From: GCA-2720975 sp964469565
GTDB taxonomy: Bacteria > Planctomycetota > UBA1135 > GCA-002686595
DNA: 64,000 bases
Assembly (NCBI GenBank): GCA_964469565.1
Contig: CAYXZD010000004.1
Span: forward strand, 124,001-188,000
Reading direction: 5' to 3'
Shown: piece after piece, positions 24,854-33,899 of the stretch
Numbering within the stretch: the first letter of the stretch is position 1
How the letters are laid out: each line of letters starts with the position of its first letter
Position numbers and translations under genes: made by a program
The notes under the pieces: generated by a model
The model's input: the letters and a program-made list of their open reading frames with translations, nothing else
What the model was told of the DNA's origin: nothing
Database searches by the model: none

Positions 24854-27058
24854 CTATTCGTCCTTGCCTCCGTAGCCCGCTGCCTCTATCTTTCCGAGGT
24901 CCGCGGCCGTTGCATTAGCCCGGACGCCGCCAAAGATGGGTTCATCAAGCTGACGCAACATGGTTTTCAGCTGATTGAAGCGCGCCCTCGCCGCCAGGTG
25001 CCGGGCACGATCGGAATCCACAGGCGAGGCGGCATTCAGTGGCCAAAGATCAACTAGTTCCAACGGGTCTTCCTCGACGTGGTACAGGTGCAGGACCTTG
25101 AGATCATTGGCGCGCAAGACCCACTTGTAGCCGCCTTCCACCACAGCCACATCCAGCTGCTTTTGCCAGGGCCGAGACTGGTAGCTCACGAGGGGAACGG
25201 TGGGCACCACCTCTGACAAGTCTTGTCCCCCCCACGACTCGTGGGATGCGATCCCCGCCAATTGGGTGAGAGTTCGTGGGAGATCCACCAGACTTGCGCT
25301 TACCGTATTGTGGCCGGGTTGCAGGCCGTCGGCATGCACAACCAAAGGGACAAAGTCCTCTTCCACCCAAACCCCACGCCCGTGGCCGAAGACGCCGTGC
25401 TCGCCAAAGGACTCCCCATGGTCGCTCGTGAAGGCCACTACGCCCTCTTGGTAGACCTTGGCTGACTTGAAAAGATCGAGCAGCGCCCCAAAGCCCTCAT
25501 CTAAGTCTGCACAGGCGCCCCTGTACCAACGTTCATAGGCCGCAAAGAGGTCGGCATCCTCTCCCTGCAGGCGCGTGCCCCTGGGGAGATCTTTGTAGAC
25601 AGCCGCAATGCCCTTTTCGAGTTCGCGCACGGGCCGGTCTAGCCGATAACGCTCTCCCAGGCGATCTTGGGTCGCTTGGGTGACGCGGTACTGTTCGTGG
25701 GCGCGATAGCTCTGGACGAATAAGAACAGAGGTCTACCATCATCCTGACCGAGGGTGGCTCGGACCGATGCGATTGTTCGGTCCATGTCCACATCGGCCT
25801 CTTCAAACCACTCGAACCCTTGCTCGAACCCGAAGGAGCGCCCCACAAAGACGCCATCGGTAATCGCCACCGTCCGATAACCGGCTGCCTGAAAATGTTC
25901 AGCTAGGGTCCATACGCTCGGAGGCAAGCGGTCTTTGAATGTGGCCACTGAAATCTGGGGCGGATAAAGCCCGGCAAACATGGCCCCTTGGCTAGGCAAG
26001 GTCCAGGTGGCTGGGGCTCGAGTGCTCGTAAAACAGAGGCTCTCCGTAGCCAAATCGTTGAGGTTGGGGCACAAGAGAGGGTCGCCTCCCCAGCTCTTGA
26101 GATTGTCCGCCCGAAACGTGTCAGCGAGGAGTAGAACAACGTCTTTCCCCGCTCCCGAAGCATCCTTCGAGCCGGGTGGGCACAAGACGGGCTTTAGGAA
26201 TGCCGTGAAACCGGCGTGCTGTCCCATCACCTCTAGGGTGACTGTTGCCATTCCCGAGCGGTCACCCAATTCGACCACTTGGCTCTCTGGTTTGGGGGTG
26301 GTGGTAAAGCCGTGCTCGTACTCAAACAAGACAGTGCCGTCCACTCGCACGCGGAAGACTGCACCCTGTTTCTGTTCACCCACGGCAACCGTATGGAAAC
26401 GCAGTTGGCTTCCTGGGTGTAGTTCGAGTGACAGGTCTAGGCTTTGTCCGGGCAGGAGGGGTAAGCCCTCAGTGGAGTAGGCCCCCAAGTCCACCCGCCA
26501 AGCTTGGTTTTGCTCATGCCCTAACCCTAGGGCTTCGCTGAGTTTCAGGGCGCGTGACGGGTTAGATTCGGCATCTAGAAGCAGGTAGACGAATGGACCG
26601 GCGAGAATGAATGCGGGCCGTTTGTCTACGCCTGACAAGAATCTGAGAACGTCATCATTCGGCTCGTGCTCCTGAAAGGCTAGTTCTAGATGATGCCTTG
26701 CAAGAGGAAGTGCCTGTTGCCGGTGCGACACTCCTCTGCCGGTCAATCCAGCTCCCTGGCCTGTTCCCATCCCACCGAAGGGGCGTGAGGTTCGAAATGC
26801 ACCCTCGCCTAGTTCACGCCAGCTCTCGGCGGGGATCTCTGCTGTATACCGAGCAGCTCCGTCCTCGTCTGTGCTCACGGTGACCGCTTGCCCGTGCCAC
26901 TCCAATCCGCCCAATTCCTGGCCCACCGCCGGCTGAAAGGAACGGGCGAGTCGCAGGTGCTCCGGCAAGTCAGTTGGATCGGAACCCGAACACGCCACCA
27001 AGACTAGGAGCCCAAGTGTACGCCAACGGACTGACCGACATCTTCCAGTCTCACACAT
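24854..27058 (-). CDS. sulfatase-superfamily lipoprotein with threonine at the nucleophile position
   Basis: A 734-residue lipoprotein (signal LGLLVLVACSG, lipobox C23). Residues 30-290 are a beta-rich N-terminal region; the alkaline-phosphatase-superfamily domain starts at VVLLLADTFRADN (D313 metal ligand). The nucleophile motif is APATWTLPSQGAMFAG (T353): the CxPxR motif of formylglycine sulfatases is absent, and the threonine resembles phosphoglycerol transferases and phosphonate monoester hydrolases. FTSDHGESFGEHG (D546, H547) provides the second metal site. It may cleave a phosphate or sulfate ester, or transfer a phospho group, at the membrane. It starts 20 nt after the TPR lipoprotein gene, as the last gene of the operon. 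Confidence 0.92.
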   Translation of the reverse strand: MCETGRCRSVRWRTLGLLVLVACSGSDPTDLPEHLRLARSFQPAVGQELGGLEWHGQAVTVSTDEDGAARYTAEIPAESWRELGEGAFRTSRPFGGMGTGQGAGLTGRGVSHRQQALPLARHHLELAFQEHEPNDDVLRFLSGVDKRPAFILAGPFVYLLLDAESNPSRALKLSEALGLGHEQNQAWRVDLGAYSTEGLPLLPGQSLDLSLELHPGSQLRFHTVAVGEQKQGAVFRVRVDGTVLFEYEHGFTTTPKPESQVVELGDRSGMATVTLEVMGQHAGFTAFLKPVLCPPGSKDASGAGKDVVLLLADTFRADNLKSWGGDPLLCPNLNDLATESLCFTSTRAPATWTLPSQGAMFAGLYPPQISVATFKDRLPPSVWTLAEHFQAAGYRTVAITDGVFVGRSFGFEQGFEWFEEADVDMDRTIASVRATLGQDDGRPLFLFVQSYRAHEQYRVTQATQDRLGERYRLDRPVRELEKGIAAVYKDLPRGTRLQGEDADLFAAYERWYRGACADLDEGFGALLDLFKSAKVYQEGVVAFTSDHGESFGEHGVFGHGRGVWVEEDFVPLVVHADGLQPGHNTVSASLVDLPRTLTQLAGIASHESWGGQDLSEVVPTVPLVSYQSRPWQKQLDVAVVEGGYKWVLRANDLKVLHLYHVEEDPLELVDLWPLNAASPVDSDRARHLAARARFNQLKTMLRQLDEPIFGGVRANATAADLGKIEAAGYGGKDE

Positions 27059-27078
27059 GATCGCAGCCTAACATACTG

Positions 27079-27867
27079 CTATTGCTTTCCTCGATGGGCA
27101 CGGGCACGCCACACCTTGTGCTGGGTCAATGCGGCCTCTGCGGCAATCTCATCCTCTAGACGCGAGCACACTTGGGAGAGTTTGTAGTAGACCTCGTAGT
27201 GAGGAAACAGTGCCACACAGCGCTCAAAATGAGTTCGTGCAACCTCAAGGTCGCCGCGAGCGAGCGCGAGGTCGCCTAGATGAGCATGCACCTTTGCCGT
27301 ATCCCGCGGAGTCTCGAACCGGGAAAGGGCTACTTTGAGTTGACGCTCGCATGCGTCGAATCGCCCCTGATCGAACTCAAGAAGTCCAAGCCGAAAGGGA
27401 CCGTCGCCTCCCTCTGGAAACAGGGCACAATCTGCCTCATAGGCTGCCCTAGCTCCAATGAGGTCGCCCGATTCTTGCAGACACCTCCCGAGCAAGAAAA
27501 ACACCCCTCCCGCCTTTGGGTAAGTTCGGCCCGCCCCTAGCGCCCGGCGCAACCACGGCAACGCCAGCGTGTAGCGCCCCTGCTTGTGGTGCAACCAACC
27601 CAAGAGGAAAGCCGCCTCACCGGATCCGTCCGCGTTCCACCAGGATTCAAGGAGGTCCTGACTCGCCAGCCACTCACCAGCTCCAAGTTTGGCACGGACG
27701 GGCGCTGAGCGCGGATCCTCGGACTCTGAAGGTGCGACAGTATTCTGAAACCCAATCAGTGCCGATCGGATCTCGGACGCCACCCGTTCTGAGTCGTTGT
27801 CATACCCCGCACTGCACCCTGCACTGCACCCCACACAGGCCAGCACGACGATGACTAGCGCCCTCAC
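27079..27867 (-). CDS. TPR-repeat lipoprotein
   Basis: A 262-residue protein. A short signal with tandem cysteines (VIVVLACVGCSAGCSAG) gives a lipobox, so it should be membrane-anchored. About five TPR hairpins follow (AFLLGWLHHKQGRYTLALPWL, GGVFFLLGRCLQESGDLIGARAAYEADCALF, GPFRLGLLEFDQGRFDACERQLKVAL, VHAHLGDLALARGDLEVARTHFERCV). The ATGA at 27864-27867 couples it to the upstream ASPIC gene. It is probably an assembly or partner protein for the other surface-associated products of this operon. Confidence 0.9.
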   Translation of the reverse strand: MRALVIVVLACVGCSAGCSAGYDNDSERVASEIRSALIGFQNTVAPSESEDPRSAPVRAKLGAGEWLASQDLLESWWNADGSGEAAFLLGWLHHKQGRYTLALPWLRRALGAGRTYPKAGGVFFLLGRCLQESGDLIGARAAYEADCALFPEGGDGPFRLGLLEFDQGRFDACERQLKVALSRFETPRDTAKVHAHLGDLALARGDLEVARTHFERCVALFPHYEVYYKLSQVCSRLEDEIAAEAALTQHKVWRARAHRGKQ

Positions 27868-29516
27868 GGATCACTCCGGTTGAGCACGAGGGGTCGATTC
27901 GGTTCAAGGGACTCAAACACCTGCTCATGTCCCCCCGGCCAATTCACTCGCACCGTCAAACGCCCCGCATACGAGCCCAAACCAAAATGGGCCTGAGGCG
28001 GACTCGCCCCTTGATACGAGAGGCCTCCGGCCATCCAGCGCGTCTGGCTCAAGCCCCCCGCCTCCAGGACTACCCGGGCGCCCAACCCCGATCGGTTCAT
28101 CCCAGTCCCTGTTTCATCAACGAGCTTCACACTCGACCAATTTCCCGGCTCGGCATCATTGCGCAGTAAGCGCAGAGGACCGTTGAGCTCCGCAACCAGC
28201 ACGTCAACATCTCCATCCCCGTCAAGGTCTGCAAACACGGCCCCCCTATCGCAATGGCGAGTCTTCAGCCAGGAGTTGTCTGACCCAGGGTGCACACGCT
28301 GAAAACCGACGCCAGCACGCTCAAACAAGAGCGGAACTTGACGGTGCTCCCAGCCCATAGGCTCCGTAATTGACTCTGGATAGACGTGGCCATTGAACAC
28401 GATGATTTCCTCAGCTCCGTTCAAGTCAAGATCGACGAAGGCGCAGGACCAACCGAGATGGGGCATGCTTTCCATGGCAAGCCCCCAACGACGGCTCGCA
28501 TCCTCAAAGCGGCGGCCACCGAGGTTGAGGTGCAGCGTGTTTGGGTCGGCCATAAAGTTGGTGCTGAATACATCCGGAAGTTGATCCCCATTCACATCTC
28601 CGACCGCAAGGCCCATGCTCGCCTGTCCCCACCCGTTTTCGTCGAAGGCCACCCCGGCCCTCTGCCCTTCATCGCGATAGAGCCCATCATCACCCCGGGC
28701 GAAAAGGAAATTGCCGCCCGAGTCGTTAGCCACGAGGACCTCGACCTGCCCATCCCCATCGACATCCAGGATGCTCACTCCGAGTCCATAGGCTGGATCC
28801 ACCGACGTAAAGCCCCAAGCCTCGCTGACTTCCCTGAACCGGCCCTCGCCGAGGTTTTCGTAGACTTCATCGGACTCGGCTAGCAAACCCACAGGCCCGC
28901 CAAAGACCGAGGCCCCTCGGAAGTTCATCGGCCCGGGTGGGTTGGCAGGATCAAACTGCACGTAATTCGCCACGTACAAGTCCAGATCACCATCCCCATC
29001 CAGGTCTCCCCAACAGGCCGCTGTGCTCCAGCGCTCATGGGGCATTCCAGTCTCCGGGCCCATTTCCATGAAGCGGTTCTCCCCCCGCCCTCGCACAAGG
29101 ACATTTTGCCCGAAGCAAGTCACGAACACATCGTCATGTCCATCCCCATCCATATCCGCCACCGCACATCCAAATGACCACCGTTTCAGCCCAAGCCCAG
29201 AGGAGGATGTGCGATCAACAAAACGCAAGCCGCCCATGTTTTCGAAGTAACGCGCACCTTGCCCCTGCTCGGTATCCGTCAGACTCGCACCTCCCGGAAC
29301 AAACACATCCAAGTCGCCATCACGATCACCATCAATCAGTGCAACGGCGCCACCCTTCACTTCGAGGAGTTGTGTCGAGGGAGTTTCCCCTGACACCACC
29401 CGGTGAGCTAAGCCGGCGGTCTGAGCACAGGACGTCATGGGGTAGAGCCCCTGCGGCGCACAGCCAGCCAGTGCGAGCCCTGGCCCTGTAAGCCATGCGC
29501 CCACTCGAAACCTCAT
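27864..29516 (-). CDS. FG-GAP/VCBS repeat lipoprotein with ASPIC/UnbV C-terminal domain
   Basis: A 550-residue protein with a lipobox (GLALAGC, C19), then at least six FG-GAP-type blades containing calcium-binding DxDxDG motifs (DGDRDGDLDVF, DMDGDGHDDVF, DLDGDGDLDLY, DVDGDGQVEVL, DVNGDQLPDVF, DLDGDGDVDVL). The C-terminus is an ASPIC/UnbV (CRTAC1-like) domain: NWSSVKL, RSGLGARVVLEAGG, QTRWMAGGLSYQGAS, HFGLGSYAG and VNWPGG. It should be a calcium-stabilised beta-propeller on the outer surface, possibly binding glycans. It starts inside the stop of the transporter-like gene (ATGA at 29513-29516). Confidence 0.92.
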   Translation of the reverse strand: MRFRVGAWLTGPGLALAGCAPQGLYPMTSCAQTAGLAHRVVSGETPSTQLLEVKGGAVALIDGDRDGDLDVFVPGGASLTDTEQGQGARYFENMGGLRFVDRTSSSGLGLKRWSFGCAVADMDGDGHDDVFVTCFGQNVLVRGRGENRFMEMGPETGMPHERWSTAACWGDLDGDGDLDLYVANYVQFDPANPPGPMNFRGASVFGGPVGLLAESDEVYENLGEGRFREVSEAWGFTSVDPAYGLGVSILDVDGDGQVEVLVANDSGGNFLFARGDDGLYRDEGQRAGVAFDENGWGQASMGLAVGDVNGDQLPDVFSTNFMADPNTLHLNLGGRRFEDASRRWGLAMESMPHLGWSCAFVDLDLNGAEEIIVFNGHVYPESITEPMGWEHRQVPLLFERAGVGFQRVHPGSDNSWLKTRHCDRGAVFADLDGDGDVDVLVAELNGPLRLLRNDAEPGNWSSVKLVDETGTGMNRSGLGARVVLEAGGLSQTRWMAGGLSYQGASPPQAHFGLGSYAGRLTVRVNWPGGHEQVFESLEPNRPLVLNRSDP

Positions 29517-30844
29517 GCGACACGCCCGCGTCGCAGGAAGTAGATCAGTGTGCCGATGAGGGATAGCGCACCCCCTAGGCTCATGGCGTAAGTGAGTGAA
29601 TAGAAGAACTCTAGGCGGGTGGTGTCTGAGGCAAAAAAGTCCCGGTAGAGCTGTAATCCCACGGAGCCGGTGTATCCCACTGCGTCCGTCAAATAAATGG
29701 CGAAGACGGCCGTTCCGGCAAATCGCGTATAAGCCAAGAGCCGATCAAAGAGCACCGACCCAAAGGGGACGTAGGTCAGGTAGGCCCCAAAACCCACAAG
29801 AGTCATCCACAATACACCGCCGATTTGTCCTTGCTGCAACATCCAAGTCACGACGCCCATCATGATCTGGCCAAGGATCATCATGGACAGGGCAAGCACA
29901 AAGCCAAGGCGGTTGCTGCGCACAAGCGAGAGCATGGAGAGCGCGACCATGATGCCCAGGGCGATGGGCAGCTCCGTCTGGGTGAAGATTCCGGCGCGCT
30001 CCCCCAAGCCCAACTCCTTGAGGATTTCCACGCCGTAGTTGTCACGGTAGTCGCGGTAGGCTGTCAGAAAAAAGTACATACCCGACAAGAGCATCATCCC
30101 AAGAGAGAATTCGCGCAAGAATGCCCAGCGATGGCCTGAGTCCATGGGAGTCCGAACATTCCGCTCGACCTTGTCCAACTCCCCGGGCGGGGGAATCTGG
30201 GTCAGGAGATACACTCCGAGCAGGAATGGGAGAAAGAACAACCCACCCGTCACGAAAGGCATCCAGTACTCGCCCACTCCCCAATCCGCCATCAAGTAGC
30301 GCCCTACGTCTTTCACCATCCCACTGGCCACGATGTAGGAACAGGACATCCCTGCCAGCATGAATTCAGAGGAGCGGCGTCCCTCTAGAAAGAGAACCAC
30401 CGATCCCCAAACCATGCCGAGGGGCAAACCGTTGGCGAAGATTGCCAACACCTTGAGGGATCCGGGCAGGACCGCGAATCCTAAAAGGGCGGCCCAGGCG
30501 GCCAGAATGAGCTTGACCAGCAATCGAGCGCGCCCGTCGCGACCCGTTTCGCTGCAGACTTTCATCCCCCAGAATTTGGAGAGGGTGTAGCCCACCACTT
30601 GAGAGATTACGTACAGGGTCTTCAGGTCGAGGGCCGTCCCCATGAACTTCAGCCCCTCGTAGGCTCCCACCGCGAATGGCTTGCGAAAAGCGTACATGCA
30701 GAAGTACGTGGTGAACGCAGCGCCGATCGCGTACATACCGAGGATGCCCGGGCCACACTGCTCCAACTCTCGTTGCAGTCGCGTACGTGACGGCAATTGG
30801 GGAGGGTCGGAATCGGAGTTCATGGCAGGCGGGGGCGGACTCAT
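29513..30844 (-). CDS. 12-TM MFS-like membrane protein, DUF5690 type
   Basis: A 443-residue protein with about 12 transmembrane helices. After a cytoplasmic N-terminus of some 35 residues the first helix reads MYAIGAAFTTYFCMYAFRKPFAV, followed by LYVISQVVGYTLSKFWGMKV, a layout I associate with DUF5690 (major-facilitator-related; often encoded beside CRTAC1-type proteins). Other helices include FLPFLLGVYLL, LIGTLIYFL and LFDRLLAYTRFAGTAVFAIYL. It is the first gene of the operon with ASPIC, TPR and sulfatase-like lipoproteins, so it may take up a product released by them. Start may be 30844 or the ATG at 30823. The substrate is unknown. Confidence 0.88.
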   Translation of the reverse strand: MSPPPPAMNSDSDPPQLPSRTRLQRELEQCGPGILGMYAIGAAFTTYFCMYAFRKPFAVGAYEGLKFMGTALDLKTLYVISQVVGYTLSKFWGMKVCSETGRDGRARLLVKLILAAWAALLGFAVLPGSLKVLAIFANGLPLGMVWGSVVLFLEGRRSSEFMLAGMSCSYIVASGMVKDVGRYLMADWGVGEYWMPFVTGGLFFLPFLLGVYLLTQIPPPGELDKVERNVRTPMDSGHRWAFLREFSLGMMLLSGMYFFLTAYRDYRDNYGVEILKELGLGERAGIFTQTELPIALGIMVALSMLSLVRSNRLGFVLALSMMILGQIMMGVVTWMLQQGQIGGVLWMTLVGFGAYLTYVPFGSVLFDRLLAYTRFAGTAVFAIYLTDAVGYTGSVGLQLYRDFFASDTTRLEFFYSLTYAMSLGGALSLIGTLIYFLRRGRVA

Positions 30845-31010
30845 TCTAGGTCGTTGCCTTAGCGCGGGTCTAGAACTTCATCGTCCTGCCATGCAAGTCC
30901 GGCCGCCATTTTGCAACAGTCATTCTGTACACCAGAGACCTACCTGTGATTCTTGATGGCAGTCCCCTATTGGATGTGCTTTCATCTCTCATCGCCAACC
31001 CCATGACGCC

Positions 31011-32369
31011 ATGCTGAGAACCCATTCCCCATACGATGACAGCCTCGTAGCCGAACTCCCCTTCGACCAGGGCCCCGGCCTCATCAAGAAAATTGAGCGA
31101 GCAAACGAGGCGCAAGAACGTTGGTGCCGCGTTCCACTTACAGACCGCATCGAGCGGGTCACGGCCGCCATGCTGTGGTTCCAGGCAAACAGCGACAAGG
31201 TCGCTCAGGACATCACGCGCCAGATGGGCAAACCCCTTCAGCAGGCCATCGGCGAAATCTCAGGGCTCCTGGAGCGTGCGGAGTACCTTCTCAGCGCCGC
31301 CCCAAAGGCCCTGGCTCACGAGCACTTGCCCCCGAGGTCCGGGTTCACAAGACGTATCGAGCATGCCCCCCTCGGCCTCGTGCTCAACATTGCCGCTTGG
31401 AACTACCCCCTACTGATTCCCACCAATGTGATTTTCCCCGCCCTGCTTGCAGGCAATGCCGTCCTCTTGAAACACAGTGCGCGCACCCCCCTTTGCGGGA
31501 CACATTTCGAGCGTGCCTTCCAAGAGGCCGGGCTGGATCATCTCGTCACTCCTCTCGTGCTCGACCACGGCGCCACCGCCGCCCTCATCGCTGACAGCCG
31601 GGTTGACCACGTTTCCTTCACGGGATCAGTCGCGGGCGGCCGCGCCATCCATCGTGCGGTTGCCGAGAGGTTCATCGATGTGGGGCTCGAACTCGGCGGA
31701 AACGACCCCGCCTATGTGGCAGCCGATGCCGATCTAGACCTCGCTGTTGCGGGACTCGTGGACGGAGCGTGCTACAACGCTGGCCAATCCTGTTGTGCTG
31801 TCGAGCGCGCGTATGTTCATGAAAGCCTATACGAAGAGTTCCTTGCCCGAGCCGAGTCCGCGCTGAGCCAATACGTCTTGGGCGATCCGCTGCAAGCAGA
31901 GACCACCCTAGGTCCCATGGCCAATGCAACAAGCCTGCAGGACCTCGATCGGCAGGTGCAGGGGGCACAGCAGGCAGGCGCCCGCCTAATCTGTGGAGGC
32001 CAGAAGCAAGACGGGCGGTTTTTCCTACCCACGCTGATCGCCGACTGTCCCAACAGTACCGAGATCATGCAGGAAGAGAGCTTTGGACCCATCCTGCCCG
32101 TCGCCTCAGTGGGCTCCGATGAGGAAGCCATCGCCCTTGTCAACGACACACACTTCGGCCTGACAGCATCCATTTGGACCCGAGACTCAGATCGCGCAGA
32201 GTGGTTCGCAAGCCATCATGACGCGGGGACTATCTTCCAGAACCGCTGTGACTACCTCGACCCGGCCCTGCCGTGGACGGGTTATCGCGACAGTGGTAAG
32301 GGATCTACGCTCTCACACCACGGGTTCCACCACCTCACTCGCCGCAAGGCTATTCACTTTCGGAACTGA
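31011..32369 (+). CDS. aldehyde dehydrogenase (NAD(P)+)
   Basis: A 452-residue enzyme, slightly short for the family (about 460-500). Key residues are the oxyanion asparagine in AAWNYP (N131), the nucleotide loop FTGSVAGGRAIHRAV, the general base in LELGGND (E227) and the catalytic cysteine in NAGQSCCA (C261). NTEIMQEESFGPILPV and NDTHFGLTASIWT are typical of the C-terminal half. Family members close in length oxidise succinate semialdehyde or aminoaldehydes. It is convergent with, and 1 nt from, the SDR gene of a gamma-glutamyl-amine cluster, so a role in amine-derived aldehyde oxidation is plausible but not proven. Confidence 0.95.
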   Translation: MLRTHSPYDDSLVAELPFDQGPGLIKKIERANEAQERWCRVPLTDRIERVTAAMLWFQANSDKVAQDITRQMGKPLQQAIGEISGLLERAEYLLSAAPKALAHEHLPPRSGFTRRIEHAPLGLVLNIAAWNYPLLIPTNVIFPALLAGNAVLLKHSARTPLCGTHFERAFQEAGLDHLVTPLVLDHGATAALIADSRVDHVSFTGSVAGGRAIHRAVAERFIDVGLELGGNDPAYVAADADLDLAVAGLVDGACYNAGQSCCAVERAYVHESLYEEFLARAESALSQYVLGDPLQAETTLGPMANATSLQDLDRQVQGAQQAGARLICGGQKQDGRFFLPTLIADCPNSTEIMQEESFGPILPVASVGSDEEAIALVNDTHFGLTASIWTRDSDRAEWFASHHDAGTIFQNRCDYLDPALPWTGYRDSGKGSTLSHHGFHHLTRRKAIHFRN

Positions 32370-32370
32370 A

Positions 32371-33153
32371 CTACTCCGGTGTGACGTAAGCACCCGTTAT
32401 GCCGCCATCCACAACAAAGTCTGCACCCGTAACGTAAGAAGAGTCTTCGCTGGCTAGAAACAAGGCAGCCTTGGCCATCTCGCTCGCCTCGCCAAAGCGC
32501 CCCATAGGAACGTGCACGAGCCTGCGCTGCTTCTTCTCTTCGGTGTCTAGGAAATCCATCAGGAGTTTCGTACGCAGGGGTCCTGGGCAGAGCGCATTGA
32601 CCCGAATGTTCTCGCGCGCGTGGATGGTGGCAAGTTCGCGGGTCATGGCCAGTACGCCACCCTTGCTTGCGGTGTACGCAATCTGAGCCGTGGCCGCACC
32701 CAAGAGCGCCACAAACGATGCCGTGTTGATCACCGAGCCTCCTCCTGCCCTGCGCAACGCTGGAATGCCATGGCGACAGCCGAGAAAGACCCCCTTCAAG
32801 TTGATATCGATCGTTCGCTGCCAAACCTCGTCAGTGGTCACCTGAGAATCACCGTCATTGCCATCCATGATTCCGGCATTGTTGAACAGAATGGTGAGCT
32901 TCCCGAATGTGTTTTCTGCCGCAGCAACCATGGCCAAGCAGTCCGCGTCTTGGGAGACGTCTGCCTGCACAAACACAGCCTGCCCACCTGCGGAGCGAAT
33001 CTCATCGACCGTCTCCTGACCTGCTTCAGCCGCACGATCCACAACGACCACGGCGGCCCCTTCGTCTGCAAAGAGAAGCGCTGATTCGCGTCCGATGCCA
33101 GCGCCACCGCCGGTAATGAGGGATACTTGATCTTGAAGTCGCATGGTAGGCAT
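32371..33153 (-). CDS. short-chain dehydrogenase/reductase
   Basis: A 260-residue classical SDR. The NAD(P)-binding motif is TGGGAGIG (14-21), NNAG follows at 91-94, and the catalytic residues are S146 in NTASF, and Y160 and K164 in YTASK. GAD-x-x-VDGG closes the C-terminus. It probably oxidises or reduces an alcohol/aldehyde. The start overlaps the stop of the gamma-glutamyl hydrolase gene by one nucleotide (TGATG at 33151-33155), so the two are co-translated. The substrate is not visible, but the context suggests an amine-derived intermediate. Confidence 0.93.
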   Translation of the reverse strand: MPTMRLQDQVSLITGGGAGIGRESALLFADEGAAVVVVDRAAEAGQETVDEIRSAGGQAVFVQADVSQDADCLAMVAAAENTFGKLTILFNNAGIMDGNDGDSQVTTDEVWQRTIDINLKGVFLGCRHGIPALRRAGGGSVINTASFVALLGAATAQIAYTASKGGVLAMTRELATIHARENIRVNALCPGPLRTKLLMDFLDTEEKKQRRLVHVPMGRFGEASEMAKAALFLASEDSSYVTGADFVVDGGITGAYVTPE

Positions 33154-33899
33154 CAGGGTTGAGCTCGGGCGCGGGCCACTAGGGAATCGAAGAGTCGTTG
33201 GTTGACGGGGTCATCTGCAGCAGACAACTCAGGGTGCCATTGAACTGCCGTCAGTTCTGGATGCGCAGGGTGTTCGAGGGCCTCGATGACTCCATCGGGG
33301 GCCCGCCCAACGACCTCCAGTTCTGTCCCGAGAATGTCCACCGCCTGATGGTGCCAAGACACCGTCTCAAGAGACGTGCACCCCAAGGTCATCGCAAGCC
33401 GCGAGTTGGGCTCTACAAGCACCGAGTGAAGCGTGGTCTCTCGGGGGGGCTTGCGGTGGAAGAGTGCACCGTCAACGCCCTCGGGTAAGTGTTCGATCAA
33501 GGTTCCCCCAAGGCACACATTCAGCAATTGCAAACCCCGACAGATCCACAGGCTAGGCAGCGATGCGGCCAACACAGCCACTGCGAGGGCAAGTTCAGAC
33601 TGGTCCCGTTCATGGTCTACACCATAAGTCTCACCCACCCCTACGCCACCGTACAGGCTGGGAGCGAGATCACCGCCACCGGTGAGGACAATCCCATCTA
33701 GGCCCGCTAAGCAATCCGCACTGTCGGTTTCCCCCGGTGCTAGGAGCCAAGCCTGCCCCCCGGCCCGGCGAACTGCGTCCACGTATTCACCGGGGAGGGT
33801 GAAGCGCCCCTCCTCATTGCGACCATAAGTCGTGATTCCAATTCGATTGCCTGTTTGCAAGTCACTCAAATCTGCTCGAAGTAACGCCCCCGCTCCCAA
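33153..33899 (-). CDS. PuuD-like gamma-glutamyl hydrolase (peptidase C26)
   Basis: A 248-residue class-I glutamine-amidotransferase-like hydrolase. The nucleophile cysteine lies in LWICRGLQLLNVCLGG (C120), and the His/Glu pair is in WHPE (H222, E224). YGVDHERDQSELAL and DGIVLTGGGDLAP match gamma-glutamyl-gamma-aminobutyrate hydrolases, which cleave the glutamyl group from gamma-glutamylated amines. The ATG at 33899 gives a 34-nt overlap with the glutamine-synthetase gene; in-frame TTG codons downstream would shorten it. Following a GS-type gene supports the gamma-glutamylated polyamine route. Confidence 0.9.
   Translation of the reverse strand: MGAGALLRADLSDLQTGNRIGITTYGRNEEGRFTLPGEYVDAVRRAGGQAWLLAPGETDSADCLAGLDGIVLTGGGDLAPSLYGGVGVGETYGVDHERDQSELALAVAVLAASLPSLWICRGLQLLNVCLGGTLIEHLPEGVDGALFHRKPPRETTLHSVLVEPNSRLAMTLGCTSLETVSWHHQAVDILGTELEVVGRAPDGVIEALEHPAHPELTAVQWHPELSAADDPVNQRLFDSLVARARAQP

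Noticed and set aside
32620..33084. A 154-residue plus-strand frame opposite the SDR gene
   Set aside because: Antisense to the SDR catalytic region, with no family pattern of its own.
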